A stretch of DNA of 64,000 bases from Hydractinia symbiolongicarpus (GCF_029227915.1 NC_079875.1:23925001-23989000), one strand, 5' to 3'; counted from the first letter of the stretch, positions 37,201 to 48,555 are shown. The notes: generated by a model from the letters alone, not told the origin. Made by a program: numbers and translations.

Positions 37201-37770
37201 TCGAGTCGAGCCTGTGGTGGATTTCTACAAACGGTAAGTTTCATTTATTTTCAATGTTTCCACCAAATCAGTGAAGTCGCTGAATATTTAGTGAAATTCA
37301 CAACTGACCAGAATACCAGGAAATTTAAATCTTTTAATTATATGAGCTTTTGTGGCAAATCCTATACATTTCTGGTCAAGGTAAAAATATTTTTTTCATT
37401 ATATTATGTCTGGTCGCGAACAACGAATTTAGACAACTCTTGCAGAGATTGTATTTTTCTTTTAAGTTTAGATTAAGTATTTTGATAGCACTAACACTTT
37501 TATCAATTTCAAAACATTTTACTACATTGTCATTGCTATGTTAATGTAATTAACATTTTAATTGGCCGTATTGTGAATACAAGACATTGTAAAAATGTTT
37601 CTGAAAAAAGTTTATTTACGAAAATTAGTATCAACGCTTTTTTGGGCAGTTAATTTGTTTCGTTGTTGTTGTTGTTGTTGTTGTTGTTATTTTTGTTATG
37701 ATTTTTGTTTTACTGTTACAGAGTTGCTGCTAGGTTTTTAATTTTTATCATCAACATGTCTTTGCCATAA
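22240..37770 (+). CDS. SMG5: SMG5 nonsense-mediated decay factor, 22 exons
   Basis: With SMG7, SMG5 binds phosphorylated UPF1 and directs dephosphorylation and mRNA decay. Exons: 22240-22301, 25180-25278, 27384-27507, 27602-27755, 27887-27970, 28966-29055, 29650-29728, 30302-30415, 30888-30956, 31285-31511, 31919-32191, 32547-32953, 33063-33138, 33286-33476, 33675-33731, 33808-33933, 34859-34912, 35219-35384, 35730-35820, 36108-36197, 37033-37233 and 37722-37770. Every intron is GT-AG, phases agree, and the total is 2883 nt (960 aa; human about 1016). The N-terminal EST1/14-3-3-like TPR region has EEYLWRKAFYDII, CQRCLIYLGDIARYQ, ERYYYLAILLNP and GMPHNQIGTL. Then come a basic/acidic low-complexity middle, FFDWLKLNPDIL, LRNFGHFI and a C-terminal PIN domain with VYLVLDTAALCRHL, NPGARDAIKFLE and VVDFYK. 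An in-frame ATG at 22222 is an alternative start. The last exon (49 nt) rests only on a good acceptor and a stop. Confidence 0.93.
22672..24129. mobile_element. 1.46-kb inverted-repeat element in SMG5 intron 1
   Basis: The left end GGGGTCGTCTACAAATTTCG and the reverse complement of the right end (GGGGTCATTTACAAAATTCG) match at 17 of 20 bases. Both ends are flanked by TTA (22669-22671 and 24130-24132), a 3-bp duplication typical of PIF/Harbinger transposons. Both subterminal regions are packed with ATACGAAT words. The middle holds a 53-bp satellite array. No transposase is encoded, so it is non-autonomous. It sits inside the first intron between SMG5 exons 1 and 2. Confidence 0.75.
22945..23365. 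repeat. 53-bp tandem repeat array, 8 units
   Basis: The word AAAATGCGATCT recurs with its ATG at 22968, 23022, 23075, 23128, 23180, 23233, 23285 and 23337, a period of 52-54 bases. Each unit reads about AAAATGCGATCTAAAAAA, then CATTTCTATCGCCGTTTTTC, then a T-rich linker. A run of open frame through it is a by-product of the repeat, not a gene. Confidence 0.92.
25712..25980 (+). pseudogene. Possible degenerate coding remnant in SMG5 intron 2
   Basis: An ATG-led stretch (MATGFNVSCGSGSLPFSSS) stops after about 29 codons. Another frame then gives an acidic run (LNLEEDSDDDVVASDDLINR, then DSEDKD). Acidic, Ser/Asp-rich N-termini are common in DNA-transposon proteins, but no family is recognised. 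It lies within an intron and is not part of SMG5. Confidence 0.25.
30124..30194. repeat. Perfect 32-bp-arm palindromic hairpin in SMG5 intron 7
   Basis: Arms 30124-30155 and 30163-30194 are exact reverse complements across all 32 bases, separated by a 7-base loop (TTACTTT). The arms are almost pure A/T apart from a few G/C positions such as TTTCATTTTATTA. It could be a tiny inverted-repeat transposon, a foldback formed at a repair event, or a transcribed hairpin. Confidence 0.9.
34078..34466. mobile_element. MITE-like element in SMG5 intron 16
   Basis: The left end TGGATAAATTTTGCCGAG and the reverse complement of the right end (TGGATAAATTTTGGCGAG) differ at one base over 18. The similarity runs on through A.TTAAATTTGGC. 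The interior repeats CACCAAATTAAATCC and related words, with no coding capacity. I saw no clean target duplication. Confidence 0.65.
37662..37689. repeat. (GTT)n microsatellite in last SMG5 intron
   Basis: About nine GTT units lie 32 bases before the AG at 37720-37721. They contribute to the T-rich tract of the proposed last-exon acceptor. Confidence 0.7.
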
Positions 37771-40700
37771 GGATACCTCGTGCGTTCTAAGTTTAAACCT
37801 TTGATCAGACTTTTTTTACAAAGGATTTTTAAGTGGACGCTTTAATTACGCGTATTTAGAGCTTTATCAATGAAAACCCTTTATAATATCACCTTGTAAC
37901 GAAGGGAAACCAATGTTACGTTCTGAATATAGCACATGATGTCATTGCCAACCATGCAACAGCCACATATCTATTTGTGAACCAATCACTTTTTATTGCA
38001 TGCGGTTTTGTTTTACATCAATCCCTTAATTACCTTGCTTCGATCAACAAAAATGATGGCATTTTTATTGCACCATTATACTGTCAGTTGTGGGATGGGT
38101 GAAATTAGTTGCTTGTAAATACATCCATTTAAAATTGGATCAACCTCGTCGAGCATTAGTTGAATTGACGTAATCGCCTGCTTTAGTGATTATAAAATTG
38201 CCTTTTGTTAAATTTTGCTAGCCACAAATCAGCATCTGCTTCTTTTGTAGAACCAATATCTTATTATTGGGAGGCTTATCTTCCTAGATTAATTTAATTC
38301 TTAAAATTGATACTATGAGTAGTGTTAGAATAAAAAAAATAATAAAAAAATAGGCTTGGAAATTAAATCGTCATGGTTCTGTTCCAATTTTTCCCAGAAT
38401 GCTCTCTGCCTGTCGGCGAAAATTTTTTGTTAGATTATCTCCATTTGTTATTTCTTGGTCTTTTGTTTACTGCGATTCGTTGCCACGATATCATAAGTCA
38501 CAACAAACATTTTGAAAGGATTACCAATCTTGCTGAGCAGAGAAATTCCATGCCAAACCAATTAAAATTTCTCTGACGTTGTTAAGTTGGCTTTTTTATT
38601 TTTTCGGAGTACGTCTGCATGCTGCGTAGTGATAGATTTTACAGAAGTTTACAGAATATTGTTTATTTAACGCTAATGTTTGCTGACCAAATATGGTCAG
38701 ATATCGTGTTAAGTAATGACTCAATTGTCATTGATTAATAAAACTGACATTAGACTATTTGATATAATGAGGTTCACATACTGCTCTACTTTGTAAGTTA
38801 ATTAAGTCAGGGGAATTTCGATGGTGTCATGAAAACATGTTGAATGCATTCACACTGAATGTTTTTGTTTGTAGGGACTAATTATTTTAATTTATGTCCT
38901 AATTAAAGCGTGGTTGATTCCCATCGGATATCTAAATGATCATGATGCACTTCTTTTTAACCAGTTTGTTTGGTGAAGTGTTACATGGCGATCAGGGATG
39001 TGGCACCCTCATCGGAATAAAACATTTTACTTTTTAGGAATTTTAAAGAAAGTTTCTGTTTATTCAGTTACTATTACTCAAAATGAAAATAAGAATGATG
39101 GCGTGGACATTCTAAGAATTTATGTAATAAATCTTTCGCTTTCAAATTCATAAAGATATTTGAATTTAAGCATTCGTAGAAATGTGTCTGTTTTCCTTTT
39201 CGCGTTGGCTGTTTATACGGAATGTGTAATTGGATGACCGATTAGCTGGAACCCTCAAATTTACCATTTTAAACTTTCAAGAATGCTACACCCACGTTTC
39301 AGCGAACCAGGTATCGTAAACTTTCTGGCTGAATGAGATATTATTACATTACTTTTAATTTTGTTAAATAAATAAATTCCATTTCAATTTGTTGAGGTTT
39401 ATCTTTTCCCATTTAATAATAATTACACAAATTACAATATCCATTCTCTTCGCATTCAAATTAAATTTTTTAACTTGCCTTTGCTCGGCTTTGCAAGAAT
39501 ATTTCTACAAGTAAAACAATCTGGCGAGATTTAGTTCCGAGAGGGGCCAGAGTCTTTTTTCAAATGTAAAAGTGCAGCGTCCATGTTGAATAGATTGTTT
39601 TCTATTTAAAGCTTATCATTGTTGTTGCTTAGCAACACACATAAACCTGGTTTAATATACATAGAAGTGTTGATATGCAATGTTTTTCAAAAAAAGTGCA
39701 AGAGATTGTGTACCCTCTTTTTTGAAGAAACTGAAATTTTTTGCCTGTCTTGCAGGAGGCTATTTTTCTGGAAAATTCATTGTTGTTGTTGTTTTGTTGG
39801 ACTTCACAAATATTTTCTAGCGGTTTACGAAAAGTTTAATCATGTATACTGAAATTATGATGTAACATCTGCTTCCAATAGATCGCTAATTATGAGAAGG
39901 ATATTGAGATCATTGTTTTAAAATATATTTTACAGGATGTAATAACCGGCTACGAATATATTATGCATTAAGATTTGTTTTATGTAAAAGAGAATTTAAG
40001 CACGCTGTTTTTAAACGTCTAAAAAAATAACACGCTTGTTGACTCAGAATTTTCGACAAGACCAATCATTTGACGAAATACTCTAAAAAATTGTTTTTGT
40101 TGTTTGTTCTTATTTTTCTTCATTTTTTAGTAACTGATTTTTGTTTTTTTGTGTGCAAATATTTCAACTTTTGATTTCTATGGAGAAATGAGTGTTTTTC
40201 ATTATATATATATTTTTTATTTTATTATACATGTTTTATACCCGTTGTTTGGCTTTCACGTGTGTTTTTTTTCTTCTCACAAAAAGCTGTTTTACAAAAA
40301 ATATAAAACAGAAACAAGCAAAAAAAACTGTAATGAATAGAGAGTGGGGAATAAACGATTGTTAACGATTCACACAACACCGAACATTAAGACTACCAGA
40401 CCTGGAACACCTTGAAATCAGACCCTGTGACCTTAAAAACTTTCAACAATCCAACATTATCCAGGGGAAAAAAATTGAAAACCTTGAAGTATCTATATCT
40501 CTTGAATATTTCTGTCTAGTTATATTAAAATGTTTGGCAAAGCCATTTTCTTTTCTTCTAACATTCGCTTTGGTTTTTCATGTGTTTGTGTGCAATGGCA
40601 AAAATTATACCAAAAGACCTTAAGAACCTTAAATTTAATTTTAAAAAAAGGGTACACATTCTGTCTCACATCTACGTTGATATATATTTGCTCTCATTGA

Positions 40701-42843
40701 CTGTAGTACAGTGTTATATTTATCTTCGAGCATTTAAGTAAGAAAATATAGAGACTGCGTTGTGGGGCAATAAACACCTGTGAAAAAGATTTTTGAATGG
40801 TTCTATTTTGAAGAGAGTAAAAGTTCGTCTTTATTTGTACTGATTAAAAACATTAATGAAAAAGTCTGCGTGAGAGAAGCATTATTAAAAATATTACATT
40901 CTTGTGTGTTCGGGAAACTGATGGTTTTGTCACAACGTGTTATTAAATACTGGTTAGTTGCCCATATATGGTCTTAAATGGTGAACATTTCTTTTGTTTG
41001 TGAGACGTAATATTAAAAGATAGCCAACCCCAGCTATCTTTTATTTTAATTTTTTACGGGTTTTTTTATAGGCAGGCTATAACTTGTTTTCTACATTAAT
41101 ACGGATATCTTAAGGGGTATATATTTGCGATGTAGCTAGTATTGGCTCATTGTTGTCGACTCATTTTTTTGTTTTTATCTTGTTGATATTTATCATCCAA
41201 TACATCTATGATTAATTAACTTTTCATTTATATATCTTCATCCGATAACATCTTTGAGTATGTTCTTAATTGCCAATAAGAGGACTAATTAATTGATGTT
41301 GTTATTCTGCTAATCTTAGGTTTTTAGATTCTTGAGTACAAATAGATCTAAAATCGAAAGTTTTGACTCATTTCCAAAGTTTCTTATTTCCTTCTTACCT
41401 CACATTTCGACACAACTCTTCATCTCGGCCAATGAGTGACAATGATAATTACACGTTTTGTTAAAGCTCTTCAAAATGTAACATTAGCATAATAACATCC
41501 TTGAGTGGAAATAAAGTTCATAACTTTATAATTGCGGCCAACAATCAGATTTCCTCAAAAGTTTATTATTTCTATGCAATATTTTCCGTGCTTACTTTTG
41601 CTCTCCCTTACTGCTTATAAGTGTGATATGGAACTTTATGTTTGTTTTTTTGTAGAATGTCTGACCATAGATTTATTTAGTTTTTGCGAAAATGGATACC
41701 TTGAGTTGAGTTTACGAAAAGGCGGGAAAATCGCTAGATTAAATGTTAGCAAATGCGAAATTGGCACGTTTTTCAACGTGCGAATGTTTTTGTTGTGAAA
41801 TTTATCACATTTTGAATGGACAGATCTGGTTTGTTTAGATGAGGCTTTCATAAATGGATCCTTGCATGTAAAAACATTGCGGTTTTGATTGTTTTATTTA
41901 TTATTTTTTCTGGTCACCTAAAAATAGACGCGAACGAGCGGAAATTTAGATCCGTAACAACGTGGTCGTTTTTTCCGGTTTTATTAAATAAGCTGAATCT
42001 TTTTTGAGATATATTACGTGCAAATGAATGCAAAGTCTTGTCTCCATTTTTCTTCCTTCCTGAACGGCTATTTTAAAAGTGCTATGCAAATATTGTTTCA
42101 GAAACAACTTTAGGATAAGCTAAACAAACGAACTGTAACCAGTCACGATACACGAGCATTGTGTGTTGGGATGTAAATAAGAAACGATGCTCTTACTGCT
42201 TTTTTTATTTTTGCGAATTTTTTTTGGTTGAAATTGCTGAGTCAGCGCTATACCAGGTATTAGCGAATTAAAAAAGAGAACGATGCAACTGTGCATTTAT
42301 TTCCCCACTTGTTTGTTTTTACTGCTTTAAACTTTTGTTTGAATTTCTTTATAAAAGAAACTGCGTGAAATAGCAATCGGCTTTGTTATGTCAACAGCTC
42401 CATTCGATGTAGTGTTACGTATGTTTGCGTAGACATATTTTAACAATCCATTAACTATGTACACACCTTTTTATGAGAAGGATAAAGACATCAAGTGCTA
42501 TAGACAGTTGACAAGAGACACACCTCGTTACAGTATATAATACTTATAAACTGAAAAGAAAATGACCTTGCTATAACCATTTTTGCGTTTATGAAGAGAT
42601 GTGGCAGGAAGATGTCCTAGTCCTATTAGCTGATTATGATTTCAGTTAGTTTATGTTAAGCAAACTAACTGATAACATAGTCAGAGTCGTGGCGCTACTC
42701 TTTTGTGGACAATAGATCTAATAAATATGTCAACACTTGCATGTTTGCACAAAAAAACAAACCAAGACTGTTTGTAAATTCTTTACACGTAGAAACATCA
42801 CACATATTCATGTAACGCGAGCATTGGAAACCGACTTACTCGT
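37771..42843. other. Long intergenic region between SMG5 and TLE, no gene seen
   Basis: Five kilobases of AT-rich DNA with only short, motif-free open frames. It presumably includes the SMG5 3' UTR. Reading frames could not be linked by splice sites to any family I know. Confidence 0.4.
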
Positions 42844-42857
42844 GTCGCCATGGCGAC
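42844..42857. promoter_or_regulatory. RFX X-box-like palindrome
   Basis: GTCGCCATGGCGAC is a perfect 14-base palindrome. It resembles the RFX-factor X-box (GTTGCCATGGCAAC), with one symmetric change in each half. It lies about 165 bases upstream of a possible 5' exon at 43009. Palindromes of this length are rare by chance in AT-rich DNA, but binding is untested. Confidence 0.35.
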
Positions 42858-43008
42858 AAACAATTAACAACGACTCTATTTTCGTCGCTCTTGCAATAGA
42901 GGACATATAAATCTAACGACGACATTTTCAAAACGCGAAAGAAAAAACGACATTTCGGTGGTTAACCAATGTGTTTTAACTGTTTTTCATGACAAAAACC
43001 TCTTACAG

Positions 43009-43086
43009 GAAACCGCAGGAATGTCTAGCTTTTTAGATGACATTTCAATAAACAAAAGTGCTAATCTCGACACCTTTCCTGACTTA
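43009..43086 (+). other. Possible coding 5' exon, unassigned
   Basis: A T/C-containing tract ending CTCTTACAG precedes 43009, and GTAAGT follows 43086. From the ATG at 43021 the frame encodes 22 residues (MSSFLDDISINKSANLDTFP, then DL) and ends in phase 0. Phase 0 is what the first recognisable TLE exon at 48951 needs, so this might be an alternative or true TLE first exon. The residues do not resemble the usual Groucho N-terminus, so it may belong to an unknown gene or be chance. Confidence 0.25.
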
Positions 43087-43272
43087 GTAAGTAAGATCGT
43101 GTTTCCCACTTGTATTGATTGTTCGGTTGACCGTAACTTTATTAAGCACATTAATACCATTATCAACAAAAATAGTAGCTGTTCTTATTTTGTTTTTTTA
43201 CTATTTAATTTCTGGTTTAAGCTCTAAAGTTTAACTGTTTACCTAGGAAAATTGTTGTTGTTAGCTATTATT

Positions 43273-43360
43273 CGTTGTTATTGTTATTGTTGTTGTTGTT
43301 GTTGTTGTTATTGTTATTGTTGTTATTGTTGTTGTTGTTGTTATTGTTGTTGTTGTTGTT
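43273..43360. repeat. (TTG)n microsatellite with TTA interruptions
   Basis: About 29 triplets, mostly TTG with scattered TTA. They read as poly-Leu on plus or poly-Asn on minus, which explains the spurious homopolymer open frames here. Confidence 0.93.
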
Positions 43361-44663
43361 AAAAAACGATACGATGTTGTTAAAAGTGCGATTTAAATTG
43401 TTTTTTAATTTTTTTTTACTAGATGGACAACTAGAAACGGACCTTCGTGATGTCATAATGACGTCAGCAGTGTGCTGACAGTACTCATGGTTTATTCTCG
43501 ATGACAGAATATGTGAAAACAACAATAATTGCCATTCTCTGTATGCTTGGCAAAATTCTTTAAAAATAAAATAAAGCATACGTATTTTCGTCAACTTAAT
43601 AAAAGAAACAGCATTAGTCAACTCTTCCGCAAGAACTGCATATGAAGAAGTTATTAAAGAAAAAAATGACGGTGGGTTGGTGGGAGATGGTGTTATTGAT
43701 ATTTGTTGTTTAGTGAAATGAGCATCTAATAAAGTACAAGCACGTGATTGGAATAATTAGCATTAATTTGCATAAATTTTATCAAGAAAACTTGCTTGAA
43801 TTTCATTTCTTCGCTACTCATCACAATGAAGACCTCTCGTCCAGCTTTGTAAATTTCGTGCGTGCTCAACGCGATTTTATGTGTCGTTGAATTTGGTGTT
43901 TTTTTTAAAAGATTGGATCTTTTAGGAAGGATTGAAATTTCGTGTTTATCGATTGCATATTTCGTGTTCTGGTTTGCATTGGAAGCTTGTAGAAATCAAA
44001 AGAAGTTCATCCGTACGCCGTTGGATCATATACAAGTTTCGCCTATTTTAATACCAAGATTACCAACTCGGGAAGAATTCCAACCTTTTTCGCGTGATTT
44101 ATTGTATGTGTGATTATATTCTGTGTTAATTTTGTGTATGTTCCCTTATTTTCGTCTGTAACTACAATTTCTTTGCGTCATTGATTTACAAAGACATTAT
44201 AGTTTTCGGGAGACAAAGAAGTCGCAAGAAAAGCTATTAAGTGGTATTTTAAAAAGGGTTTTTCTTAAGATGTGTTGTTAATTTAATTCGTTAAGGACCA
44301 GTCAAACGCTGCCCCAAAGAGGCGTTTTGCCCGACTGTAAATAAACTGTTGAGTCTGCGTTTTTGTTTCCTTGTCGGCAGGAACGAGCAGAGTAGTTTTC
44401 TCCTCGTATAATGAGTGGTTGGAAAAAATACGGTTGAAAATTTAAGAGACATGTGTTTTTATTGTTGAAATAAGTAAGAAAAAATTGAAATCAATCTTTC
44501 CTAATGTAAACCTGTAGACATTTATCTTATTTTGAATATATGTTTAATGTACGATATCTTGTTTTCATTTTGGTAGCTTTGTTTTAAAATTTTATTTCAG
44601 AGGTGGAGAGTTTAGATCTGATAAAAAAAATGAGAAAGAGTCGTGGAGAGTGATTTTATATTA

Positions 44664-44777
44664 CTAGTCGTTAGCCCGTGGAAAAATCCACGGGTTCGTC
44701 CGTCGCAGCTAAACTACCATGTTGCGTGACAGACAGACGGACGGACGGACAGACGTACGCGAGCATTATAATATAGA
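44664..44777 (-). mobile_element. Helitron-like element, cluster copy A
   Basis: A minus-strand copy of 114 bp. It begins TCTATATTATAATGC (5' end at 44777). It ends with the perfect hairpin CCCGTGGA/TTTT/TCCACGGG followed by CTAACGACTAG at 44664, next to T. TC at the start, CTAG at the end and a hairpin 11 bases before it match the Helitron end structure. It abuts copy B with no gap. Confidence 0.75.
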
Positions 44778-44923
44778 CTAGTCGTTAGTCCGTGGAAAAA
44801 TCCACGGGTTTGCACGTCCTTTTTATGCCGCATTGCGTGCTTCTCGCTACTTGCGCAGCTAAGCTACCATTTTGCGTGACAGACAGACGGACGGACAGAC
44901 GTATACGGGCATTATAATATAGA
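44778..44923 (-). mobile_element. Helitron-like element, cluster copy B
   Basis: A 146-bp copy in the same orientation as copy A and joined to it head-to-tail. The 3' CTAG is at 44778-44781 on plus and the 5' TC at 44922-44923. It carries the same hairpin and a longer interior with ACGGACGGACAGACG repeats. Confidence 0.75.
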
Positions 44924-44993
44924 TAATAAGATTTGCGATTAAACAACCCCCCTGGTTTATAAAAATCGCGGAAAGATCAAAGGAATATCGGTA

Positions 44994-45041
44994 ACCCTTT
45001 TGAACAGACAGACAGCCGAAATACGGCTATTATTATAGAGA
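44994..45041 (-). mobile_element. Helitron-like element, 5' fragment (copy D)
   Basis: The 5' terminal part only: on minus, TCTCTATAATAATAGCCGTA then TTTCGGCTGTCTGTC. It ends exactly where copy C begins. Its 3' half with the hairpin is missing or has diverged. Confidence 0.55.
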
Positions 45042-45221
45042 CTAGTCGTTGCCCGTGGAAAAATCCACGGGTTCGCCCGTCCTTTATATTTACCCGTCGC
45101 AACAAAGTGGATAAAAATATATCGCATTTGGTATTGGTGCACATTTTAAAAATTTCGTGTTTCCGTTACGGGACGTGGCTTTCGCGGACACACAGACAAA
45201 ATACAGCGAATATTAAAGAGA
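45042..45221 (-). mobile_element. Helitron-like element, cluster copy C
   Basis: A 180-bp copy with CTAG at 45042-45045, the perfect hairpin and the ACCCGTCGCAACAAAGTGG interior shared with the copy in FMO intron 4. The 5' TC is at 45220-45221. Same orientation as A, B and D. Confidence 0.7.
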
Positions 45222-48200
45222 TTCAACTGCGTAATAAATTTAGTAAGATATCACCTATGGTTGTTTAACCCGATCACCAATGTCTACATGAGCAATGATT
45301 TTATCTTTCTGTTACCTACACAACCTTCTCTTTTCTTTTAGCTGGAAAAAACGTGTAGAAAAACTTTGCGTGTTATCTCAGCGTATTTAGTGAAACACCA
45401 GACTCTAACTCTCCCATTTTTCCATCAACCTCAACAGGCTATATAACTTGCCAGTCATGACCAACACGAGTAGACGGAAACCAGGCGCTCAACAGAAAAT
45501 AGAGTGAAATTCCGTATAGCGGACAACTTAGAATTGGATAAAGACAGTCAAACTCTTATACAATTAGAATCTTGACACATTTTTCGGTTGATTTCACTTT
45601 ACCCAAATATCTGATAGGACGTTTTTAGAGGCAATATATTCCAATTTAGGAACAACCTATGTGTGTCGAATACCTCTGTCCATAGCGTACAGGAAGTTTT
45701 ACTCTTTGTTAAAAATCTGTCGTATGAACCCTAATCTAACTGGGCTTTGCGGGTTCTTATGAGACCGCCGAGGTCTAGAACTATCAGAAAGCCCAGCGCC
45801 GTTGAGAAGCAAATAGTCCTGGGGACGAGGTTGGTTATTGCCACAAATCTTTGCACAAATGTTTGTAAGCAGAAAAATTGGGATAAATTTGAATGACGTC
45901 ATCTTATTTTTTCCGATCCTGGAAAATAGCTAAAACGACTAAACATAAATTTGGAATAAGAAAAAAAGCAACCAGAAATCTCGTTCCTAGGGCTTCCTTT
46001 TGCTTTCTTTCTGATATGTGGCTACAGCGAAGAGGAAGCTCTGGGGGATGAGATTTGGAGGACCATTTGTCTCATTTTGTTTATCCAATGGCAAGACAAA
46101 CATAGGCCCTTTTGTCACACCTGTCAATAAGCTTAGCACCGGAAAGGGACAAAAAGCCCTGGGGACGACGTTGCAATGAAGCTTGCAGACGATTTAATGT
46201 GTAAAATTGCTTAATAAAAGCATAACAATGACTCTGAAACTGTTTGTTAAAAAGGATATTTGAATTTTTTTTGATTTTTTATACAATTTTTTCCTGACCA
46301 CCAGAACCGGCGAGTCACCATAACTCAAAACGTGACGTCATACCAAAAATATTTTGACTATACTAAAGCTAACTTAAAATGATAAAATGTCATCAAATTC
46401 CACCCCAATTTTAACCATGCCTAACATGAAATTTAGGGAGGGTCGCGTCCGGTCCCTCTGGGATGTCACGAACCTGTGGCGTTATTTCTTACACGTCCGT
46501 GTTTTTGAAGAAGGACTTCTATATTCTATTTTCCCCTATTTGTTCATTCCTAATTCCGCACCCGAGCCTTCTTTTTTTTAGCTATTCGTTTTGTCCGTGC
46601 AAGTCCAGATGATTTGCGACAGCTTCTTACGCCTGGATGTTCCTTATCAATTGAATCTTATGAAAAACATGGATGTGAAATGGTCTGAGAAAAACACGAT
46701 TGTAAACACTATCAAAATATTGTTTAAACACCTTGTATAAATATTTACACGACGAAGCTTAAGCAAAAAAAAGTTTAATCATTTTCGTGCGATGTTTTTT
46801 GACGTAAATAATGCGAAGTTGAGTAAACCTCGTCTCCAGTTTTTTTCTGGTGTTAAGATGACGAAATAAGGTTAAGCGCTTTATTTATGTTAGTTTGTAT
46901 ACCTAGGATCATTTTATGTATCTCCCGTCAGCATCGAGGGAGTCTTAAACTGGATTAGCCATATAAGATCTAGTGATGAGTTTGATCAGTCGCAACATTT
47001 ACCCAAACCTGACCCCTAATATATTTTCTTCCGGAAATATACCGATCAGCACCCACCACAATCGGTGAAACACACAAGAAGTGCCAGGTGATTTTCAAGG
47101 TCTCACATCACTCATTCTCGGGATGGTATTTTTTTTCTTGAGTATAATTCAAAAAAATGCAAAAATATTTTTCCACACCTGCGAGATTACTTAGGTTTTT
47201 TCTTCAAGTTTATACACGAGCCTTAAATTGCAAAGAAACGACTTTCTAGGTTGAGTGAATGATACCATAAGAAATTATGACAACGAATTAAATCTAAAGA
47301 AAACTGATTTTTTTTTATTTTGCCAAGAAATGTATGGGTGATGTCATGAAAAAATGAAAGAAAGTTGCACTCGCTGTTTTTTTAGATAAATATTTTCTAG
47401 TTGAAACTGTCTCGTATCTATCTAACAAACATTTTCCCAGCGCTAAGTTGAGCTTTGTGTTTTTAACCATAAATTTGACCCACGTGGGTAAAAATATTTT
47501 TAAATTAACAAAATTTTAACCCACGTGAAACTGCCTATTATTTATTTTTCATTGGTGGAAAATTAAACAGAATTTTTAATCTAGGACCATATATGGGCAT
47601 AAATAATAAATAATAGTTGAAAGTTCTACGCGAACCGCGTGCCGACTACGAAGTGGTTTGAATAGTTGCCTGATAATAGATTTTGAAGAAGGTTGTGTTT
47701 TTTGAAAGGTAATTGGTAGATGTTTACGTCTTAAGAAATTTCACAATCATCAGTAGTCCTTCAATGTACGAAAAAATAACGAGTATCCAGAAAAGACTTG
47801 ACGATCATTCAAGGAAATAAAAAAGTATATAGCTACAGATTCTCTTGTTCTTGTGAACAAATCGGCATAGTTTTGATTTGTTAGTACATGTTAAAGACAT
47901 GTGAGCATATATGGACGTTTTGATTTTATATTTCTATATCACTATTAAGTGGATACGAAAGTTTTTCACAGCGTGCTATATTTTGGTTGATTATGTTATT
48001 ATTATCCTTTCAAACTATATATCTTTTTCACCTTCTTTTAGACAGTACAAGTGCCCATGTTTCATTGTAGTAACGGTCCTAGCAGCATGTATCAAGGAAG
48101 ACATACAGTATGTACCTACCTACTATTTACTGCTTTTATACACTATTTACAATATATATAATTTAAGAGTATAGCCAGAAACAAGTTATGGAATTTTGAG

Positions 48201-48555
48201 GTCCAATTGTTTACAAAAGTATGTAGCTAGCTAGCTATATATGTATGCACATCTGTGGGGACAGAAAAGACATTTACCCTAATTTATAGATTTTTTCAAA
48301 ATTCAAGATCCAAAAAGTACACGAAAAATCTTTTTCTCTTCTTTTTTAATTTCATCAATTTAGTATTTTAGTGTTTGTCTTGGATTTTTTTCGTCTCTGG
48401 TGATCTGTTGCTTGTACTTTCTGCCCCTATGCATGTGCACATATATATATTACTCTTGATGCAAAATCTAAACATATGTCACGTGGAATTCTTCTAGGAT
48501 GTTGATGCCAAACAAAAAGTTTTGTGTAAGGTTTATATCCTCTCGGATGCATTTT
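45222..48555. other. Region upstream of TLE, no exon proven
   Basis: Holds half-copies of the CCTGGGGACGAGGTTG motif (45820-45835 and a variant near 46165), and a CACGTG palindrome at 47478-47489 with a second CACGTG at 47522-47527. The missing first TLE exon should lie here or farther upstream. I could not find a convincing ATG exon ending in a phase-0 GT donor. Confidence 0.4.

Noticed and set aside
38341-38363. AG at 38354 as the last SMG5 acceptor (short tail then stop)
   Set aside because: The phase would fit, but the preceding sequence is A-rich with no pyrimidine tract. The acceptor at 37721 is far better.
39246-39335. AG|C TGG exon as an SMG5 terminus resembling the human FYKQW ending
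   Set aside because: In frame with a 30-codon tail, but it lacks a pyrimidine tract and lies 2 kb downstream. Kept only as an unlikely alternative.
43275-43621. Open frames encoding long poly-Leu (plus) and poly-Asn (minus)
   Set aside because: They are translations of the TTG/TTA microsatellite with no domain on either side.
43862-44113. 83-codon plus-strand frame upstream of TLE
   Set aside because: No domain, no splice link to TLE and no start context that can be judged.
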